A DNA stretch of 64,000 bases from the NCBI GenBank assembly GCA_947627875.1, contig CANQXS010000004.1:1-64000 (forward strand), in the 5' to 3' direction. Position numbers and translations under genes: made by a program. This document shows, one piece after another, positions 46,587-54,800 of this stretch. This DNA is from an uncultured Clostridia bacterium (lineage in GTDB: Bacteria > Bacillota > Clostridia > Oscillospirales > Ruminococcaceae). The notes under the pieces are model-generated. The model made no database searches and was not told the DNA's origin. It saw only the letters and a list, made by a program, of their open reading frames with translations. Position 1 is the stretch's first letter; each line of letters starts with the position of its first letter.

Positions 46587-47164
46587 TTTTTGAGGAGATA
46601 AAAGCGGCGGTGGATATGCCGACGGTAGCGCGGGGGTATGGGTTGAAAATCAACCGCTCGGGCATGGCGATTTGCCCGTTCCATCAGGAGAAAACTCCTT
46701 CCGCGAAGGTTTACCCCGATGGGTTTCACTGCTTCGGCTGCGGGGTGCATGTTGATGTCATCGGCTTCACGCAGAGGCTTTTTGACCTGCGCCGACCGAT
46801 TGACGCAGCGAGGAAGCTGAACGACGATTTTTATCTGCACCTTGATGTTGGCGGCAAGACACCGTCCGCGCAGGCGAGCGAGTACCGCAGGCGGCAGCGG
46901 GAGAGGGAGGAGTATGAGCGTTGGAAGAGGGAGGCGTGGAATACCCTGCGGGGGTATTTGCGGCTGATGTATGAGTGGCGGGAGATGTCGCCGAGGTGCC
47001 CCGATGATGAGCCTGACCCGAGGTTTGCGTATGCGCTCGGGCAGGCGGGGTATGCGGAGTATTTGTGCGAGGCGTTCATAGCCGCAGATGAAAACGGCAG
47101 AAAGGCTATGAGAACGGAAGTAGAGCGGATAGCGGGATTTCTCGGCGGTTTGACCGCCGATTGA
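46583..47164 (+). CDS. CHC2 zinc-finger primase-like protein
   Basis: VARGYGLKINRSGMAICPFHQEKTPSAKVYPDGFHCFGCGVHVDVIGF. Confidence 0.9.
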   Translation: MIFEEIKAAVDMPTVARGYGLKINRSGMAICPFHQEKTPSAKVYPDGFHCFGCGVHVDVIGFTQRLFDLRRPIDAARKLNDDFYLHLDVGGKTPSAQASEYRRRQREREEYERWKREAWNTLRGYLRLMYEWREMSPRCPDDEPDPRFAYALGQAGYAEYLCEAFIAADENGRKAMRTEVERIAGFLGGLTAD

Positions 47165-47211
47165 CCCCGTAGGGCGCAAGGGCGCTTTTGGCTTGCCGAA
47201 AGTGCTTTTGC

Positions 47212-47232
47212 GTTACTTTCGCAGAAAGTAAC
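47212..47232. promoter_or_regulatory. Candidate MobV oriT inverted repeat
   Basis: Perfect GTTACTTTC-gca-GAAAGTAAC 36 bp upstream of mob. Confidence 0.5.
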
Positions 47233-47267
47233 AAAGGCAAAGCTACTTTTTATTTATAAGGAGGACT

Positions 47268-48407
47268 ATGAAAAGAACTATCAGCGCTATGGTCGGCAAA
47301 GGCTCGGTCAATCACAACAGCCGCAAGTTTAAGGCTGCGAATGTTGACGGCGAGCGAACCGACCGAAATATTGATTATTGTAATGAGGACATCAAGGCTG
47401 TCTATCATGAATTATTTGATAGTGCGTTAGAGCGGTACAATGCCAAACAAACCCGCGACGACCGTCGGATTGAGGATTATTATGAGAAAATCAGGTCAGG
47501 TAAGCAAGAGAAACCGTTCCATGAATTTATTTTGCAGATTGGCAACAAGGATAATATGGGAGCGACCACCGAAAACGGCGAACTTGCCAAGCAGGTTTTG
47601 GATGAGTATTATCAAGGCTTTCAAAAGCGGAATCCCACGCTTCGAGTATTCTCCGCTCACTTGCACATGGACGAAACCACACCGCACCTGCACATTGACT
47701 TTGTGCCGTTCACGACAGGTAGCAAGCGGGGACTGGATACCCGCGTTTCGCTCAAACAGGCACTTGCCGCGCTCGGATTCAAAGGCGGCACAAGGGGCAT
47801 GACTGAGTGGAATCAATGGGTACAGGCAGAGAAACAGGCTCTCGCGGAAGTTATGCTCAACCACGGAATTGAATGGGAGCAAAAGGGAACGCACGAAAAG
47901 CACCTGTCCGTTCTGGATTTTGAGAAGAAGCAGCGTGCCGAAGAAGTCGAGCAGCTTAACGCCGAGATTGAATCCGCAAAAACGGACTTGAAAGCGGTGG
48001 AAAGGCAGTTGAATCAGACCGTCCCCAAGCTGAAAAGCGCGGAGAAGTTGGCGCAGGATTTTCCCGATGATGTAGACAAACTGCTACCCGGGGCGGGAAC
48101 ATTGGAATCCGCAAAAACCTACCGTGAGAAAAAGGCGAAACCCGTGCTTGAAAAGGCGGTCAGGCTCATCAAGTCATTGTATCACAGTGTGCTTGATTTG
48201 CAAGCCGAGAATCGCGAATTACGCGCCAAATTCGACAGAAAAGAGAACAGTTATGTGAGGGTCAGTGAGCATAATAAAAAGCTGCTGAAAGAGAACGTAG
48301 AGCTTAGGCAAAGCGCAAAAGAATATGAAAAAATCAAGGGCTTTCTTGGAAAAGAAAAGACGGAAGAAATTCTTTGTCAGAAGAAAAAAGTACAAAAGTC
48401 ATTATAA
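47268..48407 (+). CDS. mobV: MobV/Pre-family plasmid recombination relaxase
   Basis: AHLHMDETTPHLHIDFVPF, HEFILQIGNKDNMG, C-terminal coiled coil. Confidence 0.93.
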   Translation: MKRTISAMVGKGSVNHNSRKFKAANVDGERTDRNIDYCNEDIKAVYHELFDSALERYNAKQTRDDRRIEDYYEKIRSGKQEKPFHEFILQIGNKDNMGATTENGELAKQVLDEYYQGFQKRNPTLRVFSAHLHMDETTPHLHIDFVPFTTGSKRGLDTRVSLKQALAALGFKGGTRGMTEWNQWVQAEKQALAEVMLNHGIEWEQKGTHEKHLSVLDFEKKQRAEEVEQLNAEIESAKTDLKAVERQLNQTVPKLKSAEKLAQDFPDDVDKLLPGAGTLESAKTYREKKAKPVLEKAVRLIKSLYHSVLDLQAENRELRAKFDRKENSYVRVSEHNKKLLKENVELRQSAKEYEKIKGFLGKEKTEEILCQKKKVQKSL

Positions 48408-48497
48408 ATAAAGGGACATATCTTGACACTTTAAAAGCTGCGATGTACTATATAAGTGCAGAGATATGCCATAGTGTGAAATAGGAGGAATTTACAT

Positions 48498-49637
48498 ATG
48501 GCAAGTATAACAAAACGTGGAAATACATATCGCATCAGAGTTTTTGTCGGCACAGATATGACCGGCAAAAAATTGATGAAATCCACTACATTCACTCCGC
48601 CCGACGGCGTTACACCCAAGAAAGCCGAAAAACTGGCCCAGGAATATGCACTTGAGTTTGAGCGTCACTGCAAAGGCTATGCAGTCCTTAATGAGAATAT
48701 GCGTTTTTCTGAACTCGCCGAATGGTACTTCTCGAACTATGCTCTTCAGGAGTTGAAAGAAAGCACGGTCTACACATACAAGGGTCAGTATAAAAAACAT
48801 ATTGAACCTATTCTTGGCAATGTCAAAGTCAAGGATATTAACGCTCCCAGACTGACGCAGATTATGCAGTCTTATGACCTGAACCCTTCTACTGTGAGAA
48901 AGCTCTATGTAATCGTGCAAAGCATTTTTCGTCGAGGAGCGGAACAAGGCTTTATCCGTGATACACCATGCCGAAATGTGGTGCTTCCGAAGCGAAAGAA
49001 AAGCCGTAAGAATAAGGCTCTTGAGGAAGACAAGCTCAGACGCTTCATGAACTATCTTGAAAGTAAGCCGTGGGACGAAGATTTCAAGAGGATTATAAAG
49101 ACTTTGCTGTATACGGGAATGCGTTCGGGAGAGTGCCTCGGTCTTTCATGGAATGATGTTGATTTTGAAAACAACCTTATTTTCATCAATCATACATTAA
49201 CTGATATTGGAGGTAGGCACGAACTGACTGAGCCTAAAACCGAGAGCAGCATTCGTGTTATCGGCATGGGACAGGAATTGAAAAACATTCTCATTGCTCA
49301 GAAAGACTATGTAGAAAAGCTCAAGCTTGCTCTTGGCGATAACTTTGCGCATCCGGAAATGGTATTCGTATCTGCTCTTGGAAATTACCGTGACCGTAAC
49401 TCCGTCTATCATTCCCTCAAACGATTTACCAAAGGCACAGAATTTGAGAGCATGACTCTTCATCAGCTTCGTCACTGCAACGCTACAATGCTTTTGAACA
49501 GCGGCATAGACCTGAAAATCGTATCAGAACATTTAGGACACTGTGATGTAAGCGTTACCGCCGACATCTATGCCGATGTCCTGCTCAGGACCAAGGCTAA
49601 GACAGCGAAACAAATTGAGCTTTGTCTTGCAGACTAA
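48498..49637 (+). CDS. int: Tyrosine integrase
   Basis: TGMRSGECLGLSWNDVD, LHQLRHCNATMLLNSG, LGHCDVSVTADIYADV. Confidence 0.95.
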   Translation: MASITKRGNTYRIRVFVGTDMTGKKLMKSTTFTPPDGVTPKKAEKLAQEYALEFERHCKGYAVLNENMRFSELAEWYFSNYALQELKESTVYTYKGQYKKHIEPILGNVKVKDINAPRLTQIMQSYDLNPSTVRKLYVIVQSIFRRGAEQGFIRDTPCRNVVLPKRKKSRKNKALEEDKLRRFMNYLESKPWDEDFKRIIKTLLYTGMRSGECLGLSWNDVDFENNLIFINHTLTDIGGRHELTEPKTESSIRVIGMGQELKNILIAQKDYVEKLKLALGDNFAHPEMVFVSALGNYRDRNSVYHSLKRFTKGTEFESMTLHQLRHCNATMLLNSGIDLKIVSEHLGHCDVSVTADIYADVLLRTKAKTAKQIELCLAD

Positions 49638-49682
49638 AAAATAACCTCCCCGTTCAAAACAGAGAGGTTACAGTATGATTTA

Positions 49683-49734
49683 GTTGACCAAATGTTGATC
49701 AAATCGCGCAACAACGCTCGCAAATGGCGTAAAC
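49683..49734. repeat. Candidate right attachment region
   Basis: GTTGACCAAATGTTGATCA (17/19 match to 38357-38375) plus TCAAATCGCGC and ATGGCGTAAAC shared with 38274-38299. Confidence 0.5.
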
Positions 49735-49756
49735 TCGCCGTTTTGAAAAGCGCTGA

Positions 49757-50158
49757 TTAACGCTTCGAGAACTGGGGAGCGCGGCGGGCTGCCTTGAGTC
49801 CGTATTTCTTTCTTTCCTTCATTCTCGGGTCGCGGGTCAGGAAGCCCGCTGCCTTGAGCTGAGGTCTGAGCTCGGCGTTATACTGAAGGAGCGCTCTCGA
49901 AAGACCGTGGCGGATAGCTCCGGCCTGCCCCGAAACGCCGCCGCCCGCTACCGTGCATACGATATCGAACTGCTCGGCAAGACCGAGGAGGTTGAGCGGC
50001 TGACGAACGATGAGCTTGAGGGTCTCAAGTCCGAAATAATCGTCGATGTCGCGGCCGTTGACGGTGATTCTGCCGGTGCCCTGATAAAGGCGCACTCTCG
50101 CTACGGAATGCTTCTTTCTGCCGGTTCCGTAAAAGTAAGGATTCTTGGATTCGTACAT
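49757..50158 (-). CDS. rpsI: 30S ribosomal protein S9
   Basis: [31 protein letters not shown]-terminal [24 protein letters not shown]. Confidence 0.98.
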   Translation of the reverse strand: MYESKNPYFYGTGRKKHSVARVRLYQGTGRITVNGRDIDDYFGLETLKLIVRQPLNLLGLAEQFDIVCTVAGGGVSGQAGAIRHGLSRALLQYNAELRPQLKAAGFLTRDPRMKERKKYGLKAARRAPQFSKR

Positions 50159-50175
50159 GTTTTACCCTCCTCCGA

Positions 50176-50610
50176 TTAAAGCTCGATCTCAATAGCTTCG
50201 GGCTTCTGAGCGGTGTGAGGATGCTCGCTGCCCTTATAGGCTCTGAGTCTGGTAAGCGAATTTGCGCCGATGGTGTTCTTGGGAAGCATACCCTGAACGG
50301 CGAGCTTCATAGCCTTTTCGGGCTCTTTAGCCATCATATCGGAATACTTGTATTCCCTGAGATGACCGATCCAGCCGGTATGCCACTTGCGGGTCTTCTT
50401 CTGAAGCTTTGAGCCGGTGAGGACGGCTTTGTCGCAGTTGATGATGATAACGTGATCTCCGCAGTCGACATGGGGAGTGTAGGTGGGCTTGTTCTTTCCG
50501 TTGAGGATAGAAGCAGCCGCAGCAGCAACGCGCCCGAGCGGCTTACCCGCGGCATCTATGAGATACCACTTGCGCTCAACGTTCTGCGGGTTTGCCATGA
50601 AAGTTGACAT
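50176..50610 (-). CDS. rplM: 50S ribosomal protein L13
   Basis: ERKWYLIDAAGKPLGRVAAAAASILNGKNKPTYTPHVDCGDHVIIINCDK. Confidence 0.98.
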   Translation of the reverse strand: MSTFMANPQNVERKWYLIDAAGKPLGRVAAAAASILNGKNKPTYTPHVDCGDHVIIINCDKAVLTGSKLQKKTRKWHTGWIGHLREYKYSDMMAKEPEKAMKLAVQGMLPKNTIGANSLTRLRAYKGSEHPHTAQKPEAIEIEL

Positions 50611-50826
50611 TATAGTTTCCTCCTTATAGAAGTTCGAGAATCCGAAGGCAGACGAAGGAAAGCGCCCTTTCTGCCAACGCAGCAGGTTGTATTATATTCT
50701 TCCGCCTTCGGTTTGTCAAGAGCTTTTCGGCATTTTTTCAAAATATATCTGTAAATCTCTTGATTTCGCGCGATTTCTCTTGATTTTTCTTCGATTCTTT
50801 AAAATCATTTCAGTTTTATGCTTCGA

Positions 50827-52248
50827 TTATCTGTCGAAGGTGAAGCTGTCGAACTCTGCCTCTCCTTCGCCGCAGAATTCAAAGTAAACGGCGTGTTTGC
50901 CGACTATTCCGGCAGTGAGCGGCGCGCAGCAGGAGGTATTCCCCTCTTTCATCTCAAGCTCGGCGACAACTCTTCCGCCGAAGCTGTCAAGCCTGACTTT
51001 AACCGTCATAGCCTTTGTGGGAGCGGCGGACACCGTAACGCTCTTAGGAGCGCTTGCGCCGAATTGGATATAGCGGAAGCCGACCGTTGTGCCGTCCTTG
51101 ATGTTCACTACCGGAGCGGAAACGCCCTCGACCTGCTCGTAAACGGGCTTTACATAAGCCTGATGAAGCGGGCTGATATGGCAGGCGTAGCCCGCGGAAA
51201 TTATCTTGTAGGCGTCGATGCCGTTTACGTTGCCGCCCTGAGAGGTCATCTCGACAGGCTTTGAGGATACCGGCTCGCCGCCGACGTAGGTAATATCGCC
51301 TATGTAGATTTTCCCGTCCTTGCCCATAGCTACGTCTACGGGCTCGAGCATCCCTTGGCGGGAAAATTCGTTGACGCCGGTCTGACGGTGGTAGAATACA
51401 TACCACTTTCCGTTTACCTCAACGAGGGAGCCGTGGTTGTTGCCCCACTGATAGGTCTGCCTGCCGGTCCCGTCGGGGAGATTTATTATCTCGCCGCCGT
51501 TGAAGCTTATGTCGCCGCCCTCTTTGAATCCGCCGAGGGGCGAATCGCTGTATTTATAAGAGAGGAAGCCGTTGCAGGGACCGTATACCCCGAGCTCGGG
51601 GACGGGGGTCATATAGCGCTTGGAGTAGATATAAACGTATTTTCCCATTATCTTGCGGGGGCTCGAAGCCTCAAAGAAGGCGTCTCTGAGGTCGATATGC
51701 TCCTTATCGGCGTTGGGGTTCCAGCCGTCGGGGACGTGTCCCATCGGGTCGGCGCGGAAAGTCCCTTCCTTTATCGTCGCCATATCGTCGTTGAGCTCTG
51801 CGCAGAAGCAGCGGCAGAAGCCCCAGTAGGCGTAGACCCTGCCGTCGTCGTCTACCAAAATACCGGGGTCGAAGCCGAGCTGAGTTTTAACGGGATTTTC
51901 AAAAGGACCGGCGGGGTTCTTTGAGGAAGCCACCATTATCTGACCGCCGCAGCGCTCGGCAGCGTAGAGATAGAAGGTGTCGCCCTTCTGAACGACGTCG
52001 GGAGCGTAGAGAATCGAGCCGTCGGTCGCGGTGTAGCAAACTCCGTGGCAGGTCCAGTTCGTGAGGTCGTCGACCGGCGCGCTCCAGACTACCTGGTCGG
52101 GACCGCAGTAGGCGGTTTTAAGGGTATCGTGTGAGCCGTAGACGTAAACGCGCTTTTCGCCGTTGTATTCAAAAACGCGCGGCTCGCCGTCGGGAACGTG
52201 CTCCCAAAGCGGCAGATAGGGGTTAGCGGATTTCAAGCGTTCTTTCAT
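50827..52248 (-). CDS. GH43-family glycoside hydrolase with C-terminal accessory beta domain
   Basis: EYNGEKRVYVYGSHD, YAPDVVQKGDTFYLYAAE, FDPGILVDDDGRVYAYWG, FEASSPRKIMGKYVYIYS; no obvious signal peptide. Confidence 0.9.
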   Translation of the reverse strand: MKERLKSANPYLPLWEHVPDGEPRVFEYNGEKRVYVYGSHDTLKTAYCGPDQVVWSAPVDDLTNWTCHGVCYTATDGSILYAPDVVQKGDTFYLYAAERCGGQIMVASSKNPAGPFENPVKTQLGFDPGILVDDDGRVYAYWGFCRCFCAELNDDMATIKEGTFRADPMGHVPDGWNPNADKEHIDLRDAFFEASSPRKIMGKYVYIYSKRYMTPVPELGVYGPCNGFLSYKYSDSPLGGFKEGGDISFNGGEIINLPDGTGRQTYQWGNNHGSLVEVNGKWYVFYHRQTGVNEFSRQGMLEPVDVAMGKDGKIYIGDITYVGGEPVSSKPVEMTSQGGNVNGIDAYKIISAGYACHISPLHQAYVKPVYEQVEGVSAPVVNIKDGTTVGFRYIQFGASAPKSVTVSAAPTKAMTVKVRLDSFGGRVVAELEMKEGNTSCCAPLTAGIVGKHAVYFEFCGEGEAEFDSFTFDR

Positions 52249-52319
52249 AATGTCCTCCTTGGTAAAATTATTATCTGTTTCACAGTGATGTTATGCCGAC
52301 CGTACGGGAAAACGGCGGG

Positions 52320-53225
52320 CTATTTTTTTACCCCGCGAATTATCATCGTCACCGAGACCGAGGTGTCCCACTGCTTTATGCCCTCGCGGTAAAGCCGGAG
52401 TCGCTCGCCGTATTTTGCATTCACCGCCGAAACGGCTTCTTCCGCGCCGCAGGAGCTTGCGTGCAGTATCGCCTCAAGGTCGGACTGCCTCATCGCCTCT
52501 ATCATCGCCTCCGCCATCTTCGGCGGGTACTTCGGCGCGTCGGGAGTGAGGTCGATGACCGCATATCCCGCCGTTACATCGGAAAACCCGTTTTTCTCCA
52601 TCGAAGCGGGGATTTCCGCCTCGGTCATAGCATACCGACCGACGCCGTATTTTTCCAGCCCGTCCTCCGGCTGCGGAATACTCTCCCAGAATTCTTTTTC
52701 GGCGCTTGTCATTTCAAGGCAGGGCGCCGTGCAGTGCAGACCCCTCCTTGCCGAAAGACAGAGACATATTCCGCCCGGCTTCAGAACTCTTAGCTGCTCA
52801 CCCCAAAAGACCTTGGGCTCGATATGCTCCAACACGGTGTTGGAGATAGTCACGTCAAACGAACAGTCGTCAAACGGGAGCTTTACAGCGTCGCCCTCGT
52901 AAAAATCGACCCCCGGGACGTTCTCTCTTGCAAACGAGATAAAATTGCTGTCCCTGTCTATTGCGCTGATCTCGGCTTTGGGATACTGCCTGCGGAGCGC
53001 TTCCGCAAGGGCTCCCGGTCCGCAGCCGACCTCAAGTATTTTTATATCGGCGTTTTCGTCTATGCCGAACTGCTTTTTATACTGCCCGAAGAACGCGTCG
53101 TCAAATCTGAGCTTGCGGCTCAGGTAGAGAGTCATAACGCCCTGTATGTTTTCCGACCAGATAGTGTTCATTTTCTCACCCTCAGAATAATTCGCCGTGG
53201 TATTTCGGTATATCTTTTCGACCAT
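52320..53225 (-). CDS. Class I SAM-dependent methyltransferase
   Basis: IKILEVGCGPGALAEALRRQYPKAEISAIDRDSNFI; FDVTISNTVLEHI. Confidence 0.88.
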   Translation of the reverse strand: MVEKIYRNTTANYSEGEKMNTIWSENIQGVMTLYLSRKLRFDDAFFGQYKKQFGIDENADIKILEVGCGPGALAEALRRQYPKAEISAIDRDSNFISFARENVPGVDFYEGDAVKLPFDDCSFDVTISNTVLEHIEPKVFWGEQLRVLKPGGICLCLSARRGLHCTAPCLEMTSAEKEFWESIPQPEDGLEKYGVGRYAMTEAEIPASMEKNGFSDVTAGYAVIDLTPDAPKYPPKMAEAMIEAMRQSDLEAILHASSCGAEEAVSAVNAKYGERLRLYREGIKQWDTSVSVTMIIRGVKK

Positions 53226-53237
53226 AGCGGCGTCCTC

Positions 53238-54377
53238 TCAGTATTCCCTATACTCCCCCGCGAGCATCAGCAGCGAGAAGAGATAGAGGCAGTTGTCGTA
53301 ATAGCGGCGGTTGCCCTCTCTGAGCGGGGTGTTCCAAAACTGCATAACGCATTTTTTCGCGCGCTCGAGCTCATCGGCGTCGGCGCCGTCTACGGCGGCA
53401 AGGCTCGCAGCGGCCTTAGTCGCGATTATCGCCACGGGGTGCATAGCCTCTTCGTCGGTAAAGGTGCCGTCGGGGTGAGGGACGAGGTGCCATTTCTCGC
53501 CGGCGCTTTCAAAGAAGCGCTGATGTCTGCGGCAGTTCTCGGTCTGCCAAGGGTCGGCGCGGTTCCAGACCCAGTCGAGTGCCATATTGTATATGGTTCG
53601 GTAGGAATCGGAGTAGTGGAGCGAGGCGTGGCGGTTGAAGCTCCGTTCGAGCGGGCTGCCGTCGTAGTTGGCGTAATCGGTGCAAAGACCGGTAACAGAG
53701 TGGCAGGCGGAATGAAGATACTTTCTGCTCGCCTCCGAAGCTTTTAGCCAGAACTCGCGGTCGCGTTCGTCGCAGTTGTCGGCAAAGAGCTTATAAAAAT
53801 GCGGGAGGTGGTAGGAAGCGTCGGTAAACGGGCAGCCGGGGACGAACTTTATCAGATAGTTGTCGTCGCTCCACATAACGTCGCCCTGCTTATCGCCCTC
53901 GCCGTTGCGGTGAATGCAGTCGCGGAGAATGGTCTTTGCCCATTCCGAGTAGTTATATATCCCCTCGCCGTCGCCCCAGCGGTGAGAGGCGAAGATAAGC
54001 GCCATCGCATAGTATTCCTCGCCGTCGGGCGCGGGACCGTGAGAGTTCTTCTCGCCCGAGGGCTTGCAGCTCCAGGCAAAATAGCCCGCGTTCCGCCCCT
54101 CGGTCATATACATATAGGTCATCGACCACTTCCAGATCCGGTCGAACTCCTCTTTTTTGTCGAGCTGAACACACATCATCATTCCGTAAGACATTCCCTC
54201 GGTGCGTGCGTCGATGTTTCCGGTGTCTTCAATATAGCCCATATCCGGCTCAACTGGGTGATATATCCTCTCGTCCTCCGAGCCGTAGAACATAGTATTG
54301 AAGCAGTCGGCTATCCTTTTGTCGATCTCGCTCTGCTCTATTCCGAGCTCTGCAAGAAGATTCCTGTATTTTTTCAT
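53238..54377 (-). CDS. GH8 reducing-end xylose-releasing exo-oligoxylanase-like enzyme
   Basis: DARTEGMSYGMMMCVQLDKKEEFDRIWKWSMTYM...GYFAWSCKPSG...PAPDGEEYYAMALIFASHRWG. Confidence 0.9.
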   Translation of the reverse strand: MKKYRNLLAELGIEQSEIDKRIADCFNTMFYGSEDERIYHPVEPDMGYIEDTGNIDARTEGMSYGMMMCVQLDKKEEFDRIWKWSMTYMYMTEGRNAGYFAWSCKPSGEKNSHGPAPDGEEYYAMALIFASHRWGDGEGIYNYSEWAKTILRDCIHRNGEGDKQGDVMWSDDNYLIKFVPGCPFTDASYHLPHFYKLFADNCDERDREFWLKASEASRKYLHSACHSVTGLCTDYANYDGSPLERSFNRHASLHYSDSYRTIYNMALDWVWNRADPWQTENCRRHQRFFESAGEKWHLVPHPDGTFTDEEAMHPVAIIATKAAASLAAVDGADADELERAKKCVMQFWNTPLREGNRRYYDNCLYLFSLLMLAGEYREY

Positions 54378-54658
54378 GATGAAAGTCCTTTCCCGCCTTT
54401 GGCGCGCTCGTAGTCGCGAAGCTTTGATTCAAGCATCGCCCATTCCTCCTCGGTCTCTATCGGGCTGAGGGTGAGGGTTTTGTCGTCGGGGTCGAATATC
54501 GAGGCGAAGACCTCGGTATCGCCGTTTTCGTCGGTGGTGTTCTCGGTGTAAACGATGTAGCATCTGCCGGACGCGGTGTTCTTGAAGGTAAACAGAACGT
54601 CTACGTCCATTATCTCGTTGTTTTCGTTGACAACCGTCATAATTGCCTTTTCTGCCAC
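54374..54658 (-). CDS. DUF1292-like protein
   Basis: NEIMDVDVLFTFKNTASGRCYIVYTENTTDENGDTEVFASIFDPDD; ATGA overlap with GH8 gene. Confidence 0.75.
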   Translation of the reverse strand: MAEKAIMTVVNENNEIMDVDVLFTFKNTASGRCYIVYTENTTDENGDTEVFASIFDPDDKTLTLSPIETEEEWAMLESKLRDYERAKGGKGLSS

Positions 54659-54800
54659 TCTTAGCGCTCCTTTCTTTACGAATCAACTGATTCTATCACA
54701 GTTTTAAGCCGTATGCAATATCATAAACGGATTTTTTTATTGTATTTTTCGCAAAAAAGACCGCAGACTCAAATCTGCGGTCCTTTGTTTTCAGTGAGCC

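Larger units (their letters stand above)
38274..49734. mobile_element. Integrative mobilizable element / defence island (island II)
   Basis: Integrase, MobV relaxase, CHC2 primase, DUF3987 and R-M cargo; bounded by shared TCAAATCGCGC...ATGGCGTAAAC sequences and inserted next to rpsI; exact ends uncertain. Confidence 0.72.
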
